The translations under genes were made by a program, and so were the position numbers. A stretch of 64,000 nt of DNA, taken from assembly GCF_027595985.1 (NCBI RefSeq), contig NC_073303.1:374525803-374589802 (forward strand). The letters run 5' to 3'. Position 1 is the stretch's first letter. Each line of letters begins with the position of its first letter. Under the pieces are notes generated by a model. It saw only the letters and a program-made list of their open reading frames with translations, made no database searches and was not told the origin of the DNA. Origin of the DNA: Sorex araneus (Eukaryota; Chordata; Mammalia; Eulipotyphla; Soricidae). Positions 34,337 to 46,540 of the stretch are shown here, in pieces.

Positions 34337-35003
34337 CACTGTATCACCGTCATCCCATTGATCGTTGACTTACTCGAGGGGGCCCAGTAATGTCTTCATT
34401 CATCCTAGCCCTGAGATTTTAGCAGCCTCTCTTTACTCAACCTTGCCAATGGTGCCGCATTAGAGACTCTTCAGGGTCAGGGGAATGAGACCCATCATTG
34501 TTACTGTTTTTGGCATATGAAAACGCCACAGGGAGCTTGCCAGGCTCTCCCATGCGGGCAGTAAACTCTCGGTAGCTTGCCAGGTTCTCCGAGAGGGAGA
34601 ACTAGGGTATAAGATGTTCCGGGAGCTTGGTTTTATAGTCTCTGGATGTTGGCCGTTGATGGGATTACATGGTGGTGGGGGCAGTTTCTGGGTGTGACTG
34701 CCTAGCTACTGGAAATTGGGGGATCTGGGTGGAAGAGGCCCAGTCCCAATCCAAACAGGCTTGGAGATCTCAGCCCCGTGGTCCCGCATACCTAGGTTCC
34801 TCTGCCGTTTCCTTCATGCATGAGGCTTGTCCAAGCATGTGGAGAGTGGCTTTGAGCATGGCTGTGGCTCGGTTCCCGAGTCTCTTGCCCGCGCACCTGA
34901 CTGTCTTCAGCAGGGCCCCTCAGAGGGGGAGGGTTGAGTTTCCCTCCCCGCCCCGAGCAGAGCCCTGACAGCCTAAGAGCTCCGGAACCCAGCCACAGCC
35001 ATA
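34337..35003 (-). mobile_element. Long A-tail-less SINE-like element with TSD
   Basis: This 667-bp element is flanked by TAAAACAAAAT at 34326-34336 and 35004-35014. In its own sense it ends in GATGACGGTGATACAGTG without poly(A). It contains CTTGCCAGGCTCTCCCATGC and TTTGGCATATGAAAACGCCAC, the module shared with the type II SINEs. It is homologous to 60459-61032. No coding frame of note. Confidence 0.8.
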
Positions 35004-35128
35004 TAAAACAAAATAGTAGTTTTATATGTTAAGTTTTAAATAAAATAGTTACAAGTCAATAAAATATATTAAAATCAACATTTCCCATTTGATTTGTTAT
35101 TCAATGTGATGTCAAGAAAGCTACAACT

Positions 35129-35303
35129 GGGGCTGGAGCAATAGCACAGGGGGTAGGGCGTTTGCCTTGCACACGGCTGACCCAGGTTCGATTCCCACCA
35201 TCCCATATGGTCCCCTGAGCACTGCCAGGGGTAATTCCCAAGTGCAGAGCCAGGAGTAACCCCCATGCATTGCCGGGTGTGACCCAAAAAGCAAAAAAAA
35301 AAA
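35129..35303 (+). mobile_element. Type I SINE (young)
   Basis: Nearly consensus copy from GGGGCTGGAGCAATAGCACA to GTGTGACCCAAAAAGC and poly(A). Confidence 0.93.
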
Positions 35304-35832
35304 TGGCCATGTCAGATATTACCATGTCCTATTTTTACCAATCTGCTTAAAAAAATAAAAGAATTTCCTTGAATATGAGGAGACAAATGGGAAATTTATT
35401 ATTATGTGTAATAGCTATTTCATATATTTAATCATTTCAGTAGCAACTTATTGATAATATAAAATAAATTATTTTATATAAGCAATATAAAATAAATTAT
35501 TGTGGGCCTGTTATGAGGCAGGCTTGAGGGGTGATTGGGAAAATTCGAGACTGTGTGGAGGGAAGGTGACAGTGGTGGTGGGATTGGTGTAGGAGTATTA
35601 AATGTCTATAACAAATCATCATGAGCAAGTTTTCAAACCACAGTGCTTATAAAAAATATAGAGGGAAAAATTTACTTCAATAGGCCTTACATATTTCATG
35701 TGAACTCCAAAATAGCACAGAATTTCTGTAAAAGTTTTATTAATGACAGGTAAGGCATGATTATTACCATAATGAGATCGAATATAAAATAAAATTTAAT
35801 GCAATAAAAAAATTAAAATAGCTGTTTTACTG

Positions 35833-35988
35833 AGAGAGCTTCATGCACTGGAGCACATGTATTGCATGCAGGAGGCCTGGGTTGATCCCCAACACCAAAG
35901 GGTCCGCTGAGCACTGCCAGGAGGGATTTCTGAGCATAGAGCAGGTCAGCCTCAAACCAGCGCCCAACCCCACCAAATAAATAAATGT
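35833..35988 (+). mobile_element. Old SINE
   Basis: Diverged copy with GGCCTGGGTTGATCCCCAAC, TGAGCACTGCCAGGAGG and an AAATAAATAAA tail. Confidence 0.65.
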
Positions 35989-36064
35989 TGCTCCAAACAT
36001 CCTACATTGGATAGTAAAATAAATGAAATGAGATAGTCAAAGAGTTAGATAGAAAGAAAACTCA

Positions 36065-37525
36065 CCCCATGCCGGGCTGCGACAGTGGAAGCCGGGCATC
36101 CTCCAATTTTTTTAACCTCTCTCTCAACCCCTTCCTCCTGAGCACAGCACAGGTTCCGGGGCTTTCTGAGCGCAAAATGGAGACGCCGAGCTAGCTGAAA
36201 CAGGACTCATGCGGGAGACCTCAGGGGGGTGGGGGCGGTGACCTCCACCCACTGCGGATACTTAAACCCACTTGCCTCACGTGTGGGTCCCTTTTGGCGC
36301 CGCTGCTGATCGAGCATGATAGAAGAGCCCAAAAGAGCGCCCTTGGACTCCAAGCAGCCCACTGAACTAATTCCGGCATGGGAACGGAGACCCCACGCCG
36401 TGCTGCGACAGTGGAAGCTGGGCATTCCCCAATTTTTTTAACCTCTCTCTCAATCCCTTCCTCCTGAGCACAGCACAGGTTCCGGGGCTTTCTGAGCGCA
36501 AAATGGAGACGCCGAGCCAGCTCTCTCTAGGTTTCTCCATCTTATGAGCACCATAAAAGGGTAAAAGTTTGTAGTGATGTTATTTCTGGTTGTAATTTCC
36601 CTGGACTTTATACAGAAACCCAAAACCACGCGGCCGCGCGACCTAATGTCATCTAAGCATCAGCAATATGTAATGGTTCCTTTTTTAACGGGTCGGTCTT
36701 TGGGGGGAGATCCTAACAGGAATAGTAAGTTTTTCACTGAAATATTGAAGGCAATCAAAGTGGTAGCCATCTCTCTAGACTGAACTAAGCCATATCCCCA
36801 CGCCGGCTGAGAAGAAATATCCTTCTTTCTCGGGAAGAAACGCGGCGTGGCGTTAACCATAGTATGATGTCCATTAAGCAAACACAGACCTGGTGGCATG
36901 GGAATGGGATATAAGGGGAAAAATTATGCACATGGAACAGTGGGACGCTGGTGGAATCTCGAGCCGGAGCCGATACCAGCGCACTACTTTTGGTTCCAGA
37001 AACTGCTTGCAGACATTCTACCAGACTATCAACTAAGCCAGAGCCCCACACTGGCTGATGACAGGAAATAACCATCTTTTTCGTTTTTTTCCCTTTGTCA
37101 GGCAGTGTGGTGATTACTAAACAGGCGTGAACTCGGTGGCGCGGGGTAAGGGGGGAAAAAAGAAAAGTTATGTAACAAACAGTGGAACTTAATATCTCTA
37201 CATTCTCAGCAATGGAGAACTATCAAATGCTTCCTTGGCAATAGGACTGTCTTTTTCTTTTTGGGGGGAAACCCCAGCAACAATAGTGAGTTATGTGTTG
37301 AAACATGGAATGTAATCAAGATAAAGCGTAAACGAAGTGAAACTTATCACTTACAAGGGCAGGGACTGGGGGGGTGGGAGGGGGCGGCAGGTATACTGGG
37401 GTGGTTGGTGATGGAATATGGGCACTGGTGAAGGGAAGGGTGTTTGAGTATTGTATAACTGACCTAATCCTGAGAACTATGTAACCCCCCACATGGTGAT
37501 TCAATAAAACTTAATAAAAAAAAAA
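36065..37525 (+). mobile_element. Non-autonomous LINE-1-like element with 5' monomers, copy A
   Basis: It is flanked by a perfect 14-bp target duplication AGAAAGAAAACTCA (36051-36064 and 37526-37539). Its 5' end has one 326-bp monomer (36065-36390) plus about 120 bp of a second. The roughly 1 kb body ends CATGGTGATTCAATAAAACT and then poly(A). The last 250 bp match, in sense, the 3' ends of the LINE-1 copies at 39.6 and 51.5 kb. No ORF1 or ORF2 is present. It shares its monomer-body junction with copy B. It lies about 3.6 kb upstream of the TMX3 start on the opposite strand. Confidence 0.85.
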
Positions 37526-37789
37526 AGAAAGAAAACTCAGTCGTCATAGATAGAAGCTAATCCCTATTGAAAACTCATGCAAATTATTGGCACTAATTGA
37601 AGCTTTCCAAAGTGACTAAGTATAAGATTAGTAGCACAATATTACTTATTTTTAAATAATAATAAAGAGAAAATATTTTAGAAGTTTATTATTAGTATTA
37701 GAAAAATTAATGCTTGTGATAAGCTAATGATATGTCATAGCTAATTATAAGCAATGATTAAACAAATGAAGACAAAATACTTTTGTTAT

Positions 37790-37846
37790 AACTCAGTGAT
37801 ACAGCATGTATCTCATACACAGGAGACCTGGATTTGATGCTATGCA

Positions 37847-37886
<40 letters not shown>
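37790..37886 (+). repeat. SINE fragment ending in a (CA)n microsatellite
   Basis: A diverged SINE B-box stretch (GACCTGGATTTGATGC) runs into about 36 bp of CA (37850-37885). Confidence 0.6.
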
Positions 37887-37954
37887 TAATAGAAAGATCT
37901 CTTAGGTATTCACTACTCTTATTCATTACTCTTAGATTACCTTTGGACTCACTG

Positions 37955-38145
37955 ATTTGTTCCAAACCTTTTCTTTGTCTGTTTCAGCCCCTCCCTATGA
38001 GCTCAGGGTTACTCCTGGCTCTGTGCTCAAAGATCATCCCTAGCAGTACTGTGGAGACCTTCTGTAACCTTAACCTTCAGATTAAGCTGGGTCTTTTGCC
38101 TGCAAGGGAAACATCTGATTTGCTATATCAGCGCTCCTATCTCAA
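37955..38145 (-). mobile_element. Old SINE (weak)
   Basis: Contains CAGGGTTACTCCTGGCTCTG and AGATCATCCCTAGCAGTACT in reversed SINE order; heavily diverged. Confidence 0.5.
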
Positions 38146-38620
38146 ATTTTACCATGATTTTTTTTCTCAAACATTATAATATGTTGTTTTATTTTTTTTT
38201 GTAGAAGAGCAAATGTTCAATTATATTAAAGAAACTTGTCAAGACAATGGTAATTCTGTTTAACTCCATTAAATATCTATACTTAAGCTTACAGTAATGA
38301 GAATCCATTCGTAGTCTTGACACTGAGCTAGATGAGTTGGCCATTGAAGTAAATAGTCAGCTCAGAGAGAATTGTTGGCATGTGTAAACTAGTTCTGTGA
38401 GCCTGGATTAAAGTAAAGGAAAGAGCTTATCACAGTGAGTTGATTCATAATCTCTAAATCAAAAGGATTCGTTTGGATCTAAATTTTACTTCATGGATTA
38501 AACAAAGTCCAGTCACAAGGAAGTCAGATAAAAGAAACTAAATTATGCAATCTTTAAAAGAATATTTAGCATATACTTACTACTGTGTTTTAGGAAAAAA
38601 ATATATGCTTTTTAATTCTT

Positions 38621-38724
38621 GGGGCTGGAGCTATAGCACAGCGGGTAGGGTGTTTGCCTTGCACGCGGCCGACCCGGGTTCGATTCCCAGCATCACCAGG
38701 TGTGACCTAAAAAGCTTTAAAAAA
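38621..38724 (+). mobile_element. Internally deleted type I SINE with TSD
   Basis: Consensus head through TTCGATTCCCAGCATC, then directly ACCAGGTGTGACC. Flanked by TTTAATTCTT at 38611-38620 and 38725-38734. Confidence 0.9.
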
Positions 38725-38734
38725 TTTAATTCTT

Positions 38735-39565
38735 AATTTTTAATGCTTTTATATCTTTCTTAGGAAAGATTGCTAGCCAGAAAGAAAGCACAGATATTTA
38801 GATATAATACACTCATGTACATAATTTGTTGAATGACACAGTAGAGTGAAATGGAAGATAAGCAATAGAGTAACAACAGTTACATGCAACGTATATATCT
38901 AGAAAAGGACTTATTTAAAAAATCAGTAAAATTATAAAGCAGATCAAAAATAATGGTAAAACACAGGAAAAGACACTTTATGAAAGAGGAAGCACCAATA
39001 TCAAACACTTTGTAGAGTTGCTCTGCTTCTTTAATATATGCTTTTAAAATGCCTCACTGACATACTATCCAGCTTCATTTTGGATTCAGTGAGAGTGTTG
39101 GTAATTCTCAGAGAAGTTTGATGGGAGTCAGGTTTCTGTTTCTGAATACAATCAACTAAAGTTTTCTTTAGTGTTTTAATGCTAAATAGAAAATGTAAAA
39201 CTTCATGTAAATGAATTCCTTTATAGTTCAGATTAATCCCCAGGATAATGTTCTAATTATTTTCTTACCTGTTGTGAATGTAGAAATATAAACATATCAA
39301 TGTTCTGTTTTCCTTTCCATCAAATGTATTTTCTTCTAATGTTCCCTAGGGTTGCTTCCATCCCAATTATGGAAGGCAGCTAATATTTCCGTTAATTAGG
39401 TTGTGCACTTCTAGGGAGTTACTAAGTCACTCCACTTAGATTCTTGCTCATGACCCTGTAATAAAATTATTTTCAACCATATTTCTAGATGTTATGCCAA
39501 CTCTGAGGAGTAACTGAGTCTTGATCTTTGTGTGTGTTCATAAAATGATGCAGATCCACCCAGGT
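38735..39565. other. AT-rich intergenic DNA, nothing recognised
   Basis: Complex AT-rich sequence without open frames of interest or identified repeats. Confidence 0.5.
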
Positions 39566-39585
39566 CAAATCTTATTAGAACCTTT

Positions 39586-40291
39586 TTTTTAAATTTTTTT
39601 AATTTTTATTTATTTTTATTTTTTTATTGAGTCACCATGTGGAAAGTTACAAAGTTTTCAGGTTTAAATCTCAGTTATACAATGCTGGAATACCCATCCC
39701 TTCACCAGTGCACATATTCCACCACCAAGAATCCCAGTATAGCTCCACCCCGAACCCCCACACCCCTAACGCCCCCACGCCCCTAGCCCCCCCACCCTTA
39801 GCCCCCCGCCTGTGTAACTAATAAATTTCACTTTACTTTCACTTTGATTGCATTCAATATTTCAACAAAACTCACTATTATTGTTTGGAGAGTCTCTGTC
39901 CTAAAGTCAGACCTGCTGAAAAGGAAGCATTAGATAATGTGTTTTCCATTGCTGAGGATGAAGAGGTATGAGGTCGAGTGACCACACTTAGCGGCCTCTC
40001 AGTTTTGGGTTTCTGTAATTTAGTATTTTAGTAACTAAGTCCAGAGAGATATCTGCCAGAAGTTGCATCGTTGCCAACTTGTACTTCTCAGTTACATTAT
40101 ATTCCACATGTGAGTGCAATCTTTCTATGTCTGTCTCTTTCTTTCTGACTCATTTCACTCAACATGATACTTTCCATGTTGATCCATTTATATGCAAATT
40201 TCATGACTTCATGTTTTCTGACGGCTACATAGTATTCCATTGTGTAGATGTACCAGAGTTTCTTTAACCAGTCATCTGTTTTGGGGCACTC
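39586..40291 (-). mobile_element. 5'-truncated LINE-1 with 20-bp TSD
   Basis: The minus strand encodes the last part of ORF2 ([16 protein letters not shown] to [17 protein letters not shown]), then a 3'UTR and poly(A) (T-rich at 39582-39628 on the given strand). Perfect flanking duplication CAAATCTTATTAGAACCTTT at 39566-39585 and 40292-40311. Severely 5' truncated. Confidence 0.92.
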
Positions 40292-40311
40292 CAAATCTTA
40301 TTAGAACCTTT

Positions 40312-41640
40312 GAGATCTGAACCTTAAATTTTAAAGCTTTTAAGCATCAATGCAATCTCATACTCATTGTGTCTATAAAATAATGCAAATGTTTTGATTT
40401 CAAACAAATGATATTTGTTTGTAAATAAGATGGATGTCACATATCTTCTTGTGACTGGTTGTCACATTTAGAAGCCAAGTTTCTGAATCAAATAATATCT
40501 TTCAAGTGATGAATTTATTGTTTAATATTTATTTCATCAATCTGATGAATGTCAGCAGTACCAAGAGGATTACTTACACCCAGCGGGAATATTCCTGCTG
40601 CCATGACCCTCTATGCTACATTTGATACTCATTGTTTTGTGTATGGTCCCAGAATCTTAATAGATTTAATACATGCCACTAACCACATTCATATTCTATT
40701 TTCAATGCTAATATTGCCAATCAAATGTCTGTAATTGGATTCCTGTCCCCTTTTGAGCTCGTTTTGTTGACCCCTGGATGTGTTCCTGACTTATTTTCTG
40801 AGATAGAAGTTTTCTTCCTTAAGCCTTCTTTTCCCTAGTTACGGAATCAATGATCAGTCTAAATCCCTATTTCTTTTTACTGGAAAAAATGATGTATAAG
40901 TATGTATGGATTTTGCACATCTTGATCTGGTCCATCTGAGGTTCCAGTGCTTTTGTACCATTTTCAGCAGACAGTAGAACCCTTTTTGTTATTAATTACA
41001 CACTTACACACACATTCATGTCAAAGATTTCTCTACGTAACAGTGGTATTTGGGTCTCTATGAATCATAAATTTCCCTGGAGGGAAGCTCTTCAGACAGT
41101 TCTATGAGTGTGAGATCTCTGAACACCATTTTTCATTTTAGTAAAAGTTCAGAATATTAATAAATGAGCGTGGTCCAGACTCTTGAGTGAAGAAACAGTT
41201 TTTACTTAAAACTGTGAATTCCATTTCCTATCAAAGGACAATAATTTGTCTTTCTAGATTTAATCTTCCAGAACCTCTTAAGTATTTCTGCTATTTTTCC
41301 TTCAAATAGAAAAAAAGTTCTTACTGCTCAGACTTTGATATTCTGACATTACTTGCGCGAGGCTGGGTCAGTTTGCCATGGAGTAAAGGGTGTTTGTGCC
41401 AGCACCCCTGTGTTTTTGGTCTTTGTAGAATGGCCCCACAAAGGGCTTAGGAAGTAGCATACTTGGAGATCTTATTCTTTGAAATGCAGATTTGGCACGT
41501 TCTAAGGGCTTTTTTTAAGGATATCTCCTGGTGATTAAAAAAAAAACCCTCCCACCCTACTCCAGTGGTAACTCCCACCTGCTCACAGAAGACAATTTTT
41601 TTTTAAAAAAAAAACCATTCAAGGTTGAAATTTTTCAGAT
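40312..41640. other. AT-rich intergenic DNA, no gene seen
   Basis: No recognisable coding exon; short A/T homopolymers at 41533-41545 and 41596-41612. Confidence 0.5.
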
Positions 41641-41740
41641 TTTCTTGCAAGGTCAAGATAGCCTGGCTCCTTAGGATAGTAAAACGTAATTTGGCATCAC
41701 CAATGCCAAGTCAATTATAAGTTTCCAGACCTGGACTGTT
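41640..41740 (+). repeat. Diverged direct repeat, copy 1
   Basis: CTCCTTAGGATAGTAAAACG, then AATGCCAAGTCAATTATAAG, matches 43480-43560 with the same order and spacing. Confidence 0.55.
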
Positions 41741-42069
41741 ACGGTTGAACATCAGAGAAACAAGGCAGTGACCCTCCCTTCCCTGGTCCTGACCAGGAGC
41801 TCCCTAGACTAGAGACGGAGGGGAAAGTCCTGTAGAGGGATGCCATAGAGAGACGGCCTGGAAGCGGGGGAAGGTGATGAAGGCTCCGCAGCCTGAGTTC
41901 ATTCATGTCTTGGTCATGATGTCACCTGGTCAGGCTTCCCCAGACGAAGCAGGGGAGATCAACCAAGGCATGTTCTGAAAGGGAGGCGGCCATGGCTTGC
42001 ATCATCCATGGTCTTGGTTCTAGGAGGGAAGAGCACGCAAGCAGAGTTTGGATTCCTTTGCGGGGGGGG

Positions 42070-42232
42070 CGGGGGGGCGCACACCCAGAGGACCTCAAAG
42101 GCTACTCCTGCCTCTGTGCTCAGGAATCACCGCTGGTGGCTGTTTGGTCGGTGCTGTGCAGTGCTGGACATTAAACCTGCGCCTCCTGCACTCGAAAGTA
42201 CCTCAGGCAGTCTCCTGGGCCTCTCCGGCCCT
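42070..42232 (-). mobile_element. Old SINE
   Basis: Reversed SINE blocks CTACTCCTGCCTCTGTGCTC, AGGAATCACCGCTGGTGG and head remnant GGGCCTCTCCGGCCC. Confidence 0.65.
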
Positions 42233-42799
42233 GTGGCTGAGGAGTCTGGAAAAATAAATAATGAGGGAACTGCACTCATCACTCATTGGAGACTTATAGC
42301 ATTCACACAGGGACCTGGCCGCAGGGAGCTTGTGTTTGTTGATGTCCCTCAACCTGTCAGTTGCCTTTGTCTCCTGATCAGACTCTGACTTGTACACATT
42401 GTCTTTCTCTTCTCCTTAATGCCCTTTGCATGGTTAGTTATTCCAGAGCAATTGTTTTTGTATGGATACAGGAAGACAGTTAAAAAGACAAACCTATGGC
42501 TTGGGAGTTGATTGACTCCAGATAACATTACCTCCTGGACCTCTGCTCTCTGGACTCAAGCCTCAGTTGTCCTTGCTTCCTAGATCCCCAAAAGCAGGGT
42601 CTCGACAAGGGACTGGATGGACCCAGGGCAAGCAGTGGGCTATGAGCTATCCTGGCATCGAAACGGGCCTCGCCAAAGTGCCCTAATGCTTAACTATAAG
42701 TTAAGAGCTTGGTCATGGATAAATTCTGTCATGATCCAAAAAGTAATAACTAGATGTGGACCCTGCTGGGGTTAGGGATGATTAATCCGACCTGAGCTC

Positions 42800-43400
42800 T
42801 ATAGTCTGAGTCTGGTGAGATGCCCCCAGGAGAGTCGCCCTATAAGCCCCAAAGTATCTATTAATGTGCCCATACAGAACAGTAAATATTGAAGGAGAAT
42901 TAAAGATGCTAATTAAGTTGCAGGTCTAAGGAGAGGAGAAACACACCTTAAGGGCTGTTTTGCCCTTGTGGGCTGGAGTGGTCAGGAAGATTGGAAAAAC
43001 ATTTTTGATCACGCTTCTCATGGGGAGGCGTGTTTGGGGAGGCATGGTGAGAAGATAAAGAAGAGCGGCTTCAGGGAGAAAGGGGATTGATTGATCGATT
43101 GATTGATTGATTAATTGAAAGTTGCTGCAGGGGATTGAAGGAGAAGGAGAGAGGAAGAAGAGATACAGCAGAGAGAGAGAGAGGAGATGGATTCAGCGGT
43201 GAGAGAGAGAAAGAAAGAGAGTTGAAGAGAGCTGGTAGAGACGAGAGATTGAATAAACAGAAACTAATCAGCAACCATCTTGGCCCTCGTTCTTCCTTAG
43301 TCTGTCCAAGGCAACAGCCGTCCCGGGTGGAGAAGCATTTGGAGAGCACCAAAGGCAGGCGGCGAGAGAGCCACCTGGCGAGCCCGAGAGCATCATCTCA
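42800..43400 (+). mobile_element. Candidate LTR (uncertain)
   Basis: A purine-rich block with a TTGA tract (43086-43118) and GAGA runs leads to AATAAA at about 43252-43257. A GC-richer end then finishes near CATCTCACA, resembling the U3-R-U5 order. Exact ends and target duplications were not found. It could instead be ordinary intergenic DNA. Confidence 0.35.
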
Positions 43401-43479
43401 CATTTAATCCCCGTGCACAAATGAGGGATTTATACAGGGACTAGGAGATAAGACCATGGTGTCTGGCTCTTGGTGTCAC

Positions 43480-43560
43480 AAGGGTCGGAGATCTTGTGAC
43501 TCCTTGGGATAGAAAAATGTAATTCTGCATCCCCACTGCCAAGTCAGTTATAAGCTTGAA
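43480..43560 (+). repeat. Diverged direct repeat, copy 2
   Basis: CTCCTTGGGATAGAAAAATG, then CTGCCAAGTCAGTTATAAGC, matches 41640-41740. Confidence 0.55.
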
Positions 43561-43834
43561 GCCCACGTCTCCCCAACCTCTCTGCATGCAGCCCGGGGCC
43601 CCCAGCACTGCTGGGGTGACCCGTGTATCTCCGACGTTGAAGAGCCTGAGCAGCACCGCATCCTCCAGCCCTTGCCTTGAACTAACAACCTAGTTGCCAG
43701 TGGTGCCCCCAGACATTCTGAGTACCGATTGGGAGTCTCTCTCCCGCCAGTAATACAAATAACACATCTGGGTGTTTGAGCCCTTGAGACTTGGCCTGTG
43801 ATTAGCAGGGGTGCAGGAAGAGAGGATACTGGAT

Positions 43835-44001
43835 GGGGCTGGAGCAATAGCACAGCACGGCGGGTAGGACGTTTGCCTTGCACGCAGCCGACCCGGGTTC
43901 GATTCCCAGCATCCCATATGGTCCCCTGAGCACCGCCAGGGGTAATTCCTGAGTTCAGAGCCAACAGTAACCCCTGTGCATTGCCAGGTGTGACCCAAAA
44001 A

Positions 44002-44022
<21 letters not shown>
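43835..44022 (+). mobile_element. Type I SINE (young)
   Basis: Near-consensus copy with an 8-bp expansion in the head (CACAGCACGGCGGG) and a long poly(A). It is flanked by AGAGAGGATACTGG-like direct repeats (right copy AGAGAGGATATTGG). Confidence 0.92.
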
Positions 44023-44033
<11 letters not shown>

Positions 44034-45837
44034 GAGAGGATATTGGTGCCAGCCAGTGAAGCAAAACTCACAACAGGACTCCTGAAGCTGTTTGGAAAAG
44101 GCACCGAAGATAGATTATGGTGGAGTCATGAGTTTTCTAAGAAAATATGAAGAACCTGTCGGTTTGTGGCGACCATGGTTCACATCTGCTGGTGACATGG
44201 GATTACGAGGGCTTGAGTTCTTCCTAATTTGGTTTTGCCAAATAAATCCTCTTACTGCCAAAACAGAGCACATGTGTGCATGTCAAAGGTGTGCTTGGGT
44301 GCTCTGCGCCTCACGTCTATCCTACAGCCCTCTGCTACAGCCCCAAGGGTTAGGAGTCCGAACAGTCTTTACTGACGGGGATGAACAGAAAATAAAGCCA
44401 CTTGCTGCAAGTGGGAACTTAGCTAAGACGCTGTTCTGAGTTGCAGCTTCTGGAAGTTCAGGTACTAAGGATGAAGATTGGCACTTGAGTGCAGGTCTTG
44501 GTGCCATTTTCAACTCTTTTCCTCCTAAGCTCATTCCTCAGTTGGGAAGGGGCGCAGGGCCTTGTCCTGCTGTTAGGAGTAAGAGCGGTGGCGTCTGCTG
44601 GACACGTGCGTGCTGCCGTCCGCCAGCCCTGGGTCTGAACTCTCTCTCCTCTGGACCCACGCAGGCACGCAGGCCTTCCCCAGGAGACCACCGATACAGC
44701 TGCACAGGACGGAAGCGTGGACTTCAAACTTCCTTCACAATAAGGATTTGTGGTGGGCAAGCTCTTTAAGACAAGATTTTGAAAGTCAAAAGCTTTGAGG
44801 ATAAGGCTTGGCAAAGAAACGCCCAGCGCTGAGATGCTTTAAAAGTCAGCGAGAGCAGATAGGAGCAGTTGCTATAGCAGCAAAACTAGACTTGTCCTCG
44901 GAGGAAAATAGCACGGGGTGCACTGTCCCCCGGGAAGCTGGCTCCGGGGCTCATTAGGAGACCAGGGTGGAAGGATGGCCCAAGCGCTGGAAAGACAAAC
45001 AGCTCGAGAAGTGCCTGTAAATTTGTGTGTTTCGGAGACTGCCCCGTCTGCTGTGTAGGGCGCCAACAGCTGACAGCCAGCTCTATTACGTGCCGGTCTC
45101 GGCTGCATTTTACAGTCGGCAGGATGCAGTATATTTTGAAGGCCACAGCATGACAATAGTCAGCTTCCTGTCACGCTCTGCTCGGGAGAGAAATGTGCTG
45201 CCTTGCATCTATTCCAATCCCAAATAGGATCCATAAATGCCAAGGACTTTATGTGCAGTGACTCCCGTGTCAGCACATAAAGTGTATTTCAGATTCAGCG
45301 CCGATGCCTTTTAATTCCGTGTCCTGAAACATGCCCTCTTGGCCGTCTAGTCCTTGCAGTCTCATGCATGTAAACCTTTCTTGGAGATATATTAATTATT
45401 TTTTTTTTTTTGCAGGCTAAAGAGCACAGCCATTCAAGTGCATGATGTGGAAGAAACACTTGATCTCCTTAGCTGGCGGCCCCTAGATACTTTCCTATCT
45501 TATTTTCCACAACTTGGCAGGACAAGAGGACATCAAAGGCACCGGGGGGTTATCATCTTCCTCAGCCTGCTGATATTTTCTAGCTTCTAGAACTGAGTAT
45601 TTCGTGGTTGATTTATCTTCCAAATCTCTCCAGTATAGGGCTTCTGTGACCAGGAGACACAGAATGGCATCATGTAATCATCCTTCCCCAACTCTTGCAG
45701 GAGCCTGCTGTGGTATAACCTCGGGGCTTGTGGTCAAGGATCTTTTTACTGTAGCACGGTTCTGAAGCCCCAGATCACTGAGCATATTTCCTTATAACTG
45801 CAGCTTTCAAAGGAAAATTTTCTTGGGTACAGAATTT
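44023..45837. other. Intergenic DNA with a non-repetitive complex block
   Basis: No coding exon recognised. The stretch 44880-45330 is complex, non-repetitive and more GC-balanced than its surroundings, with a CAGCTG E-box. It could be a regulatory element, but a single genome cannot show conservation. Confidence 0.35.
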
Positions 45838-46084
45838 GGCAGCACTGTTGTCCTGTTGTTCATCAATTTGCTTGAGCAGGCACCAATAACATCTCCATTA
45901 TTGAGACCTGTTGTTACTGGTTTTGGCATATCGAATATGCCACGGGTAGCTTGCCAGGCTCTGCCATGTGGGTGGGATACTTTCAGTAGCTTGCTGGACT
46001 CTCCAAGAGAGATGGAGGAATGGAACCCACGTCGGCCGAGTGCAAGGCAAAAACCCTACTCGCTGTTTTATCACTCCAGTCCAG
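45838..46084 (-). mobile_element. tRNA-derived SINE, type II
   Basis: In the minus sense: tRNA-like head, then the module with AAGCTACTGAAAG, TTGGCATATC and AGACTTACTGGTGCC-like sequence. It is longer than type I and has no A-tail. Confidence 0.8.
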
Positions 46085-46492
46085 TATCTGAAATAATTTT
46101 TTTCCTAACTCTCCTTGAACGACTTGCCACCTGAGCTGCACAGGAGGAAGAGAGAGGCATGGAACACCTTCAAGAGCATCTAATAAATTGTTAAGAGGAC
46201 AAAGAATCTCAGGCTCTGGGCACATCTTTTCAACTCCACCATTTTTCCTGCACTAACATACGCCTCAGGGACCTGGCCCTACGCAAACAGGATGAGAACG
46301 CTATTAGGGTATCCCAAAGAGGAATGGAAAGAACTATGCTTGGAGTATCATGTTTCACTTAAGTGAGAGAAGGAATCCTGAGTTCCGACCTCTATCAACA
46401 TTGAGGATCAGGAACCATGGGACGTCAAAAGAACGCCTGGCCGCCCACCTACGAGATGGTCAGACTTCTTCATCAAGATCCTGCTCGAGCAA

Positions 46493-46540
46493 ATCCATGA
46501 GCAATGGGATGACAAGTGATACAAGTGATACGACTCTCCT
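46493..46540 (+). mobile_element. Type II SINE tail fragment
   Basis: GCTCGAGCAAATCCATGAGC and ATGGGATGACAAGTGATAC match only the tail of type II elements. Confidence 0.65.
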
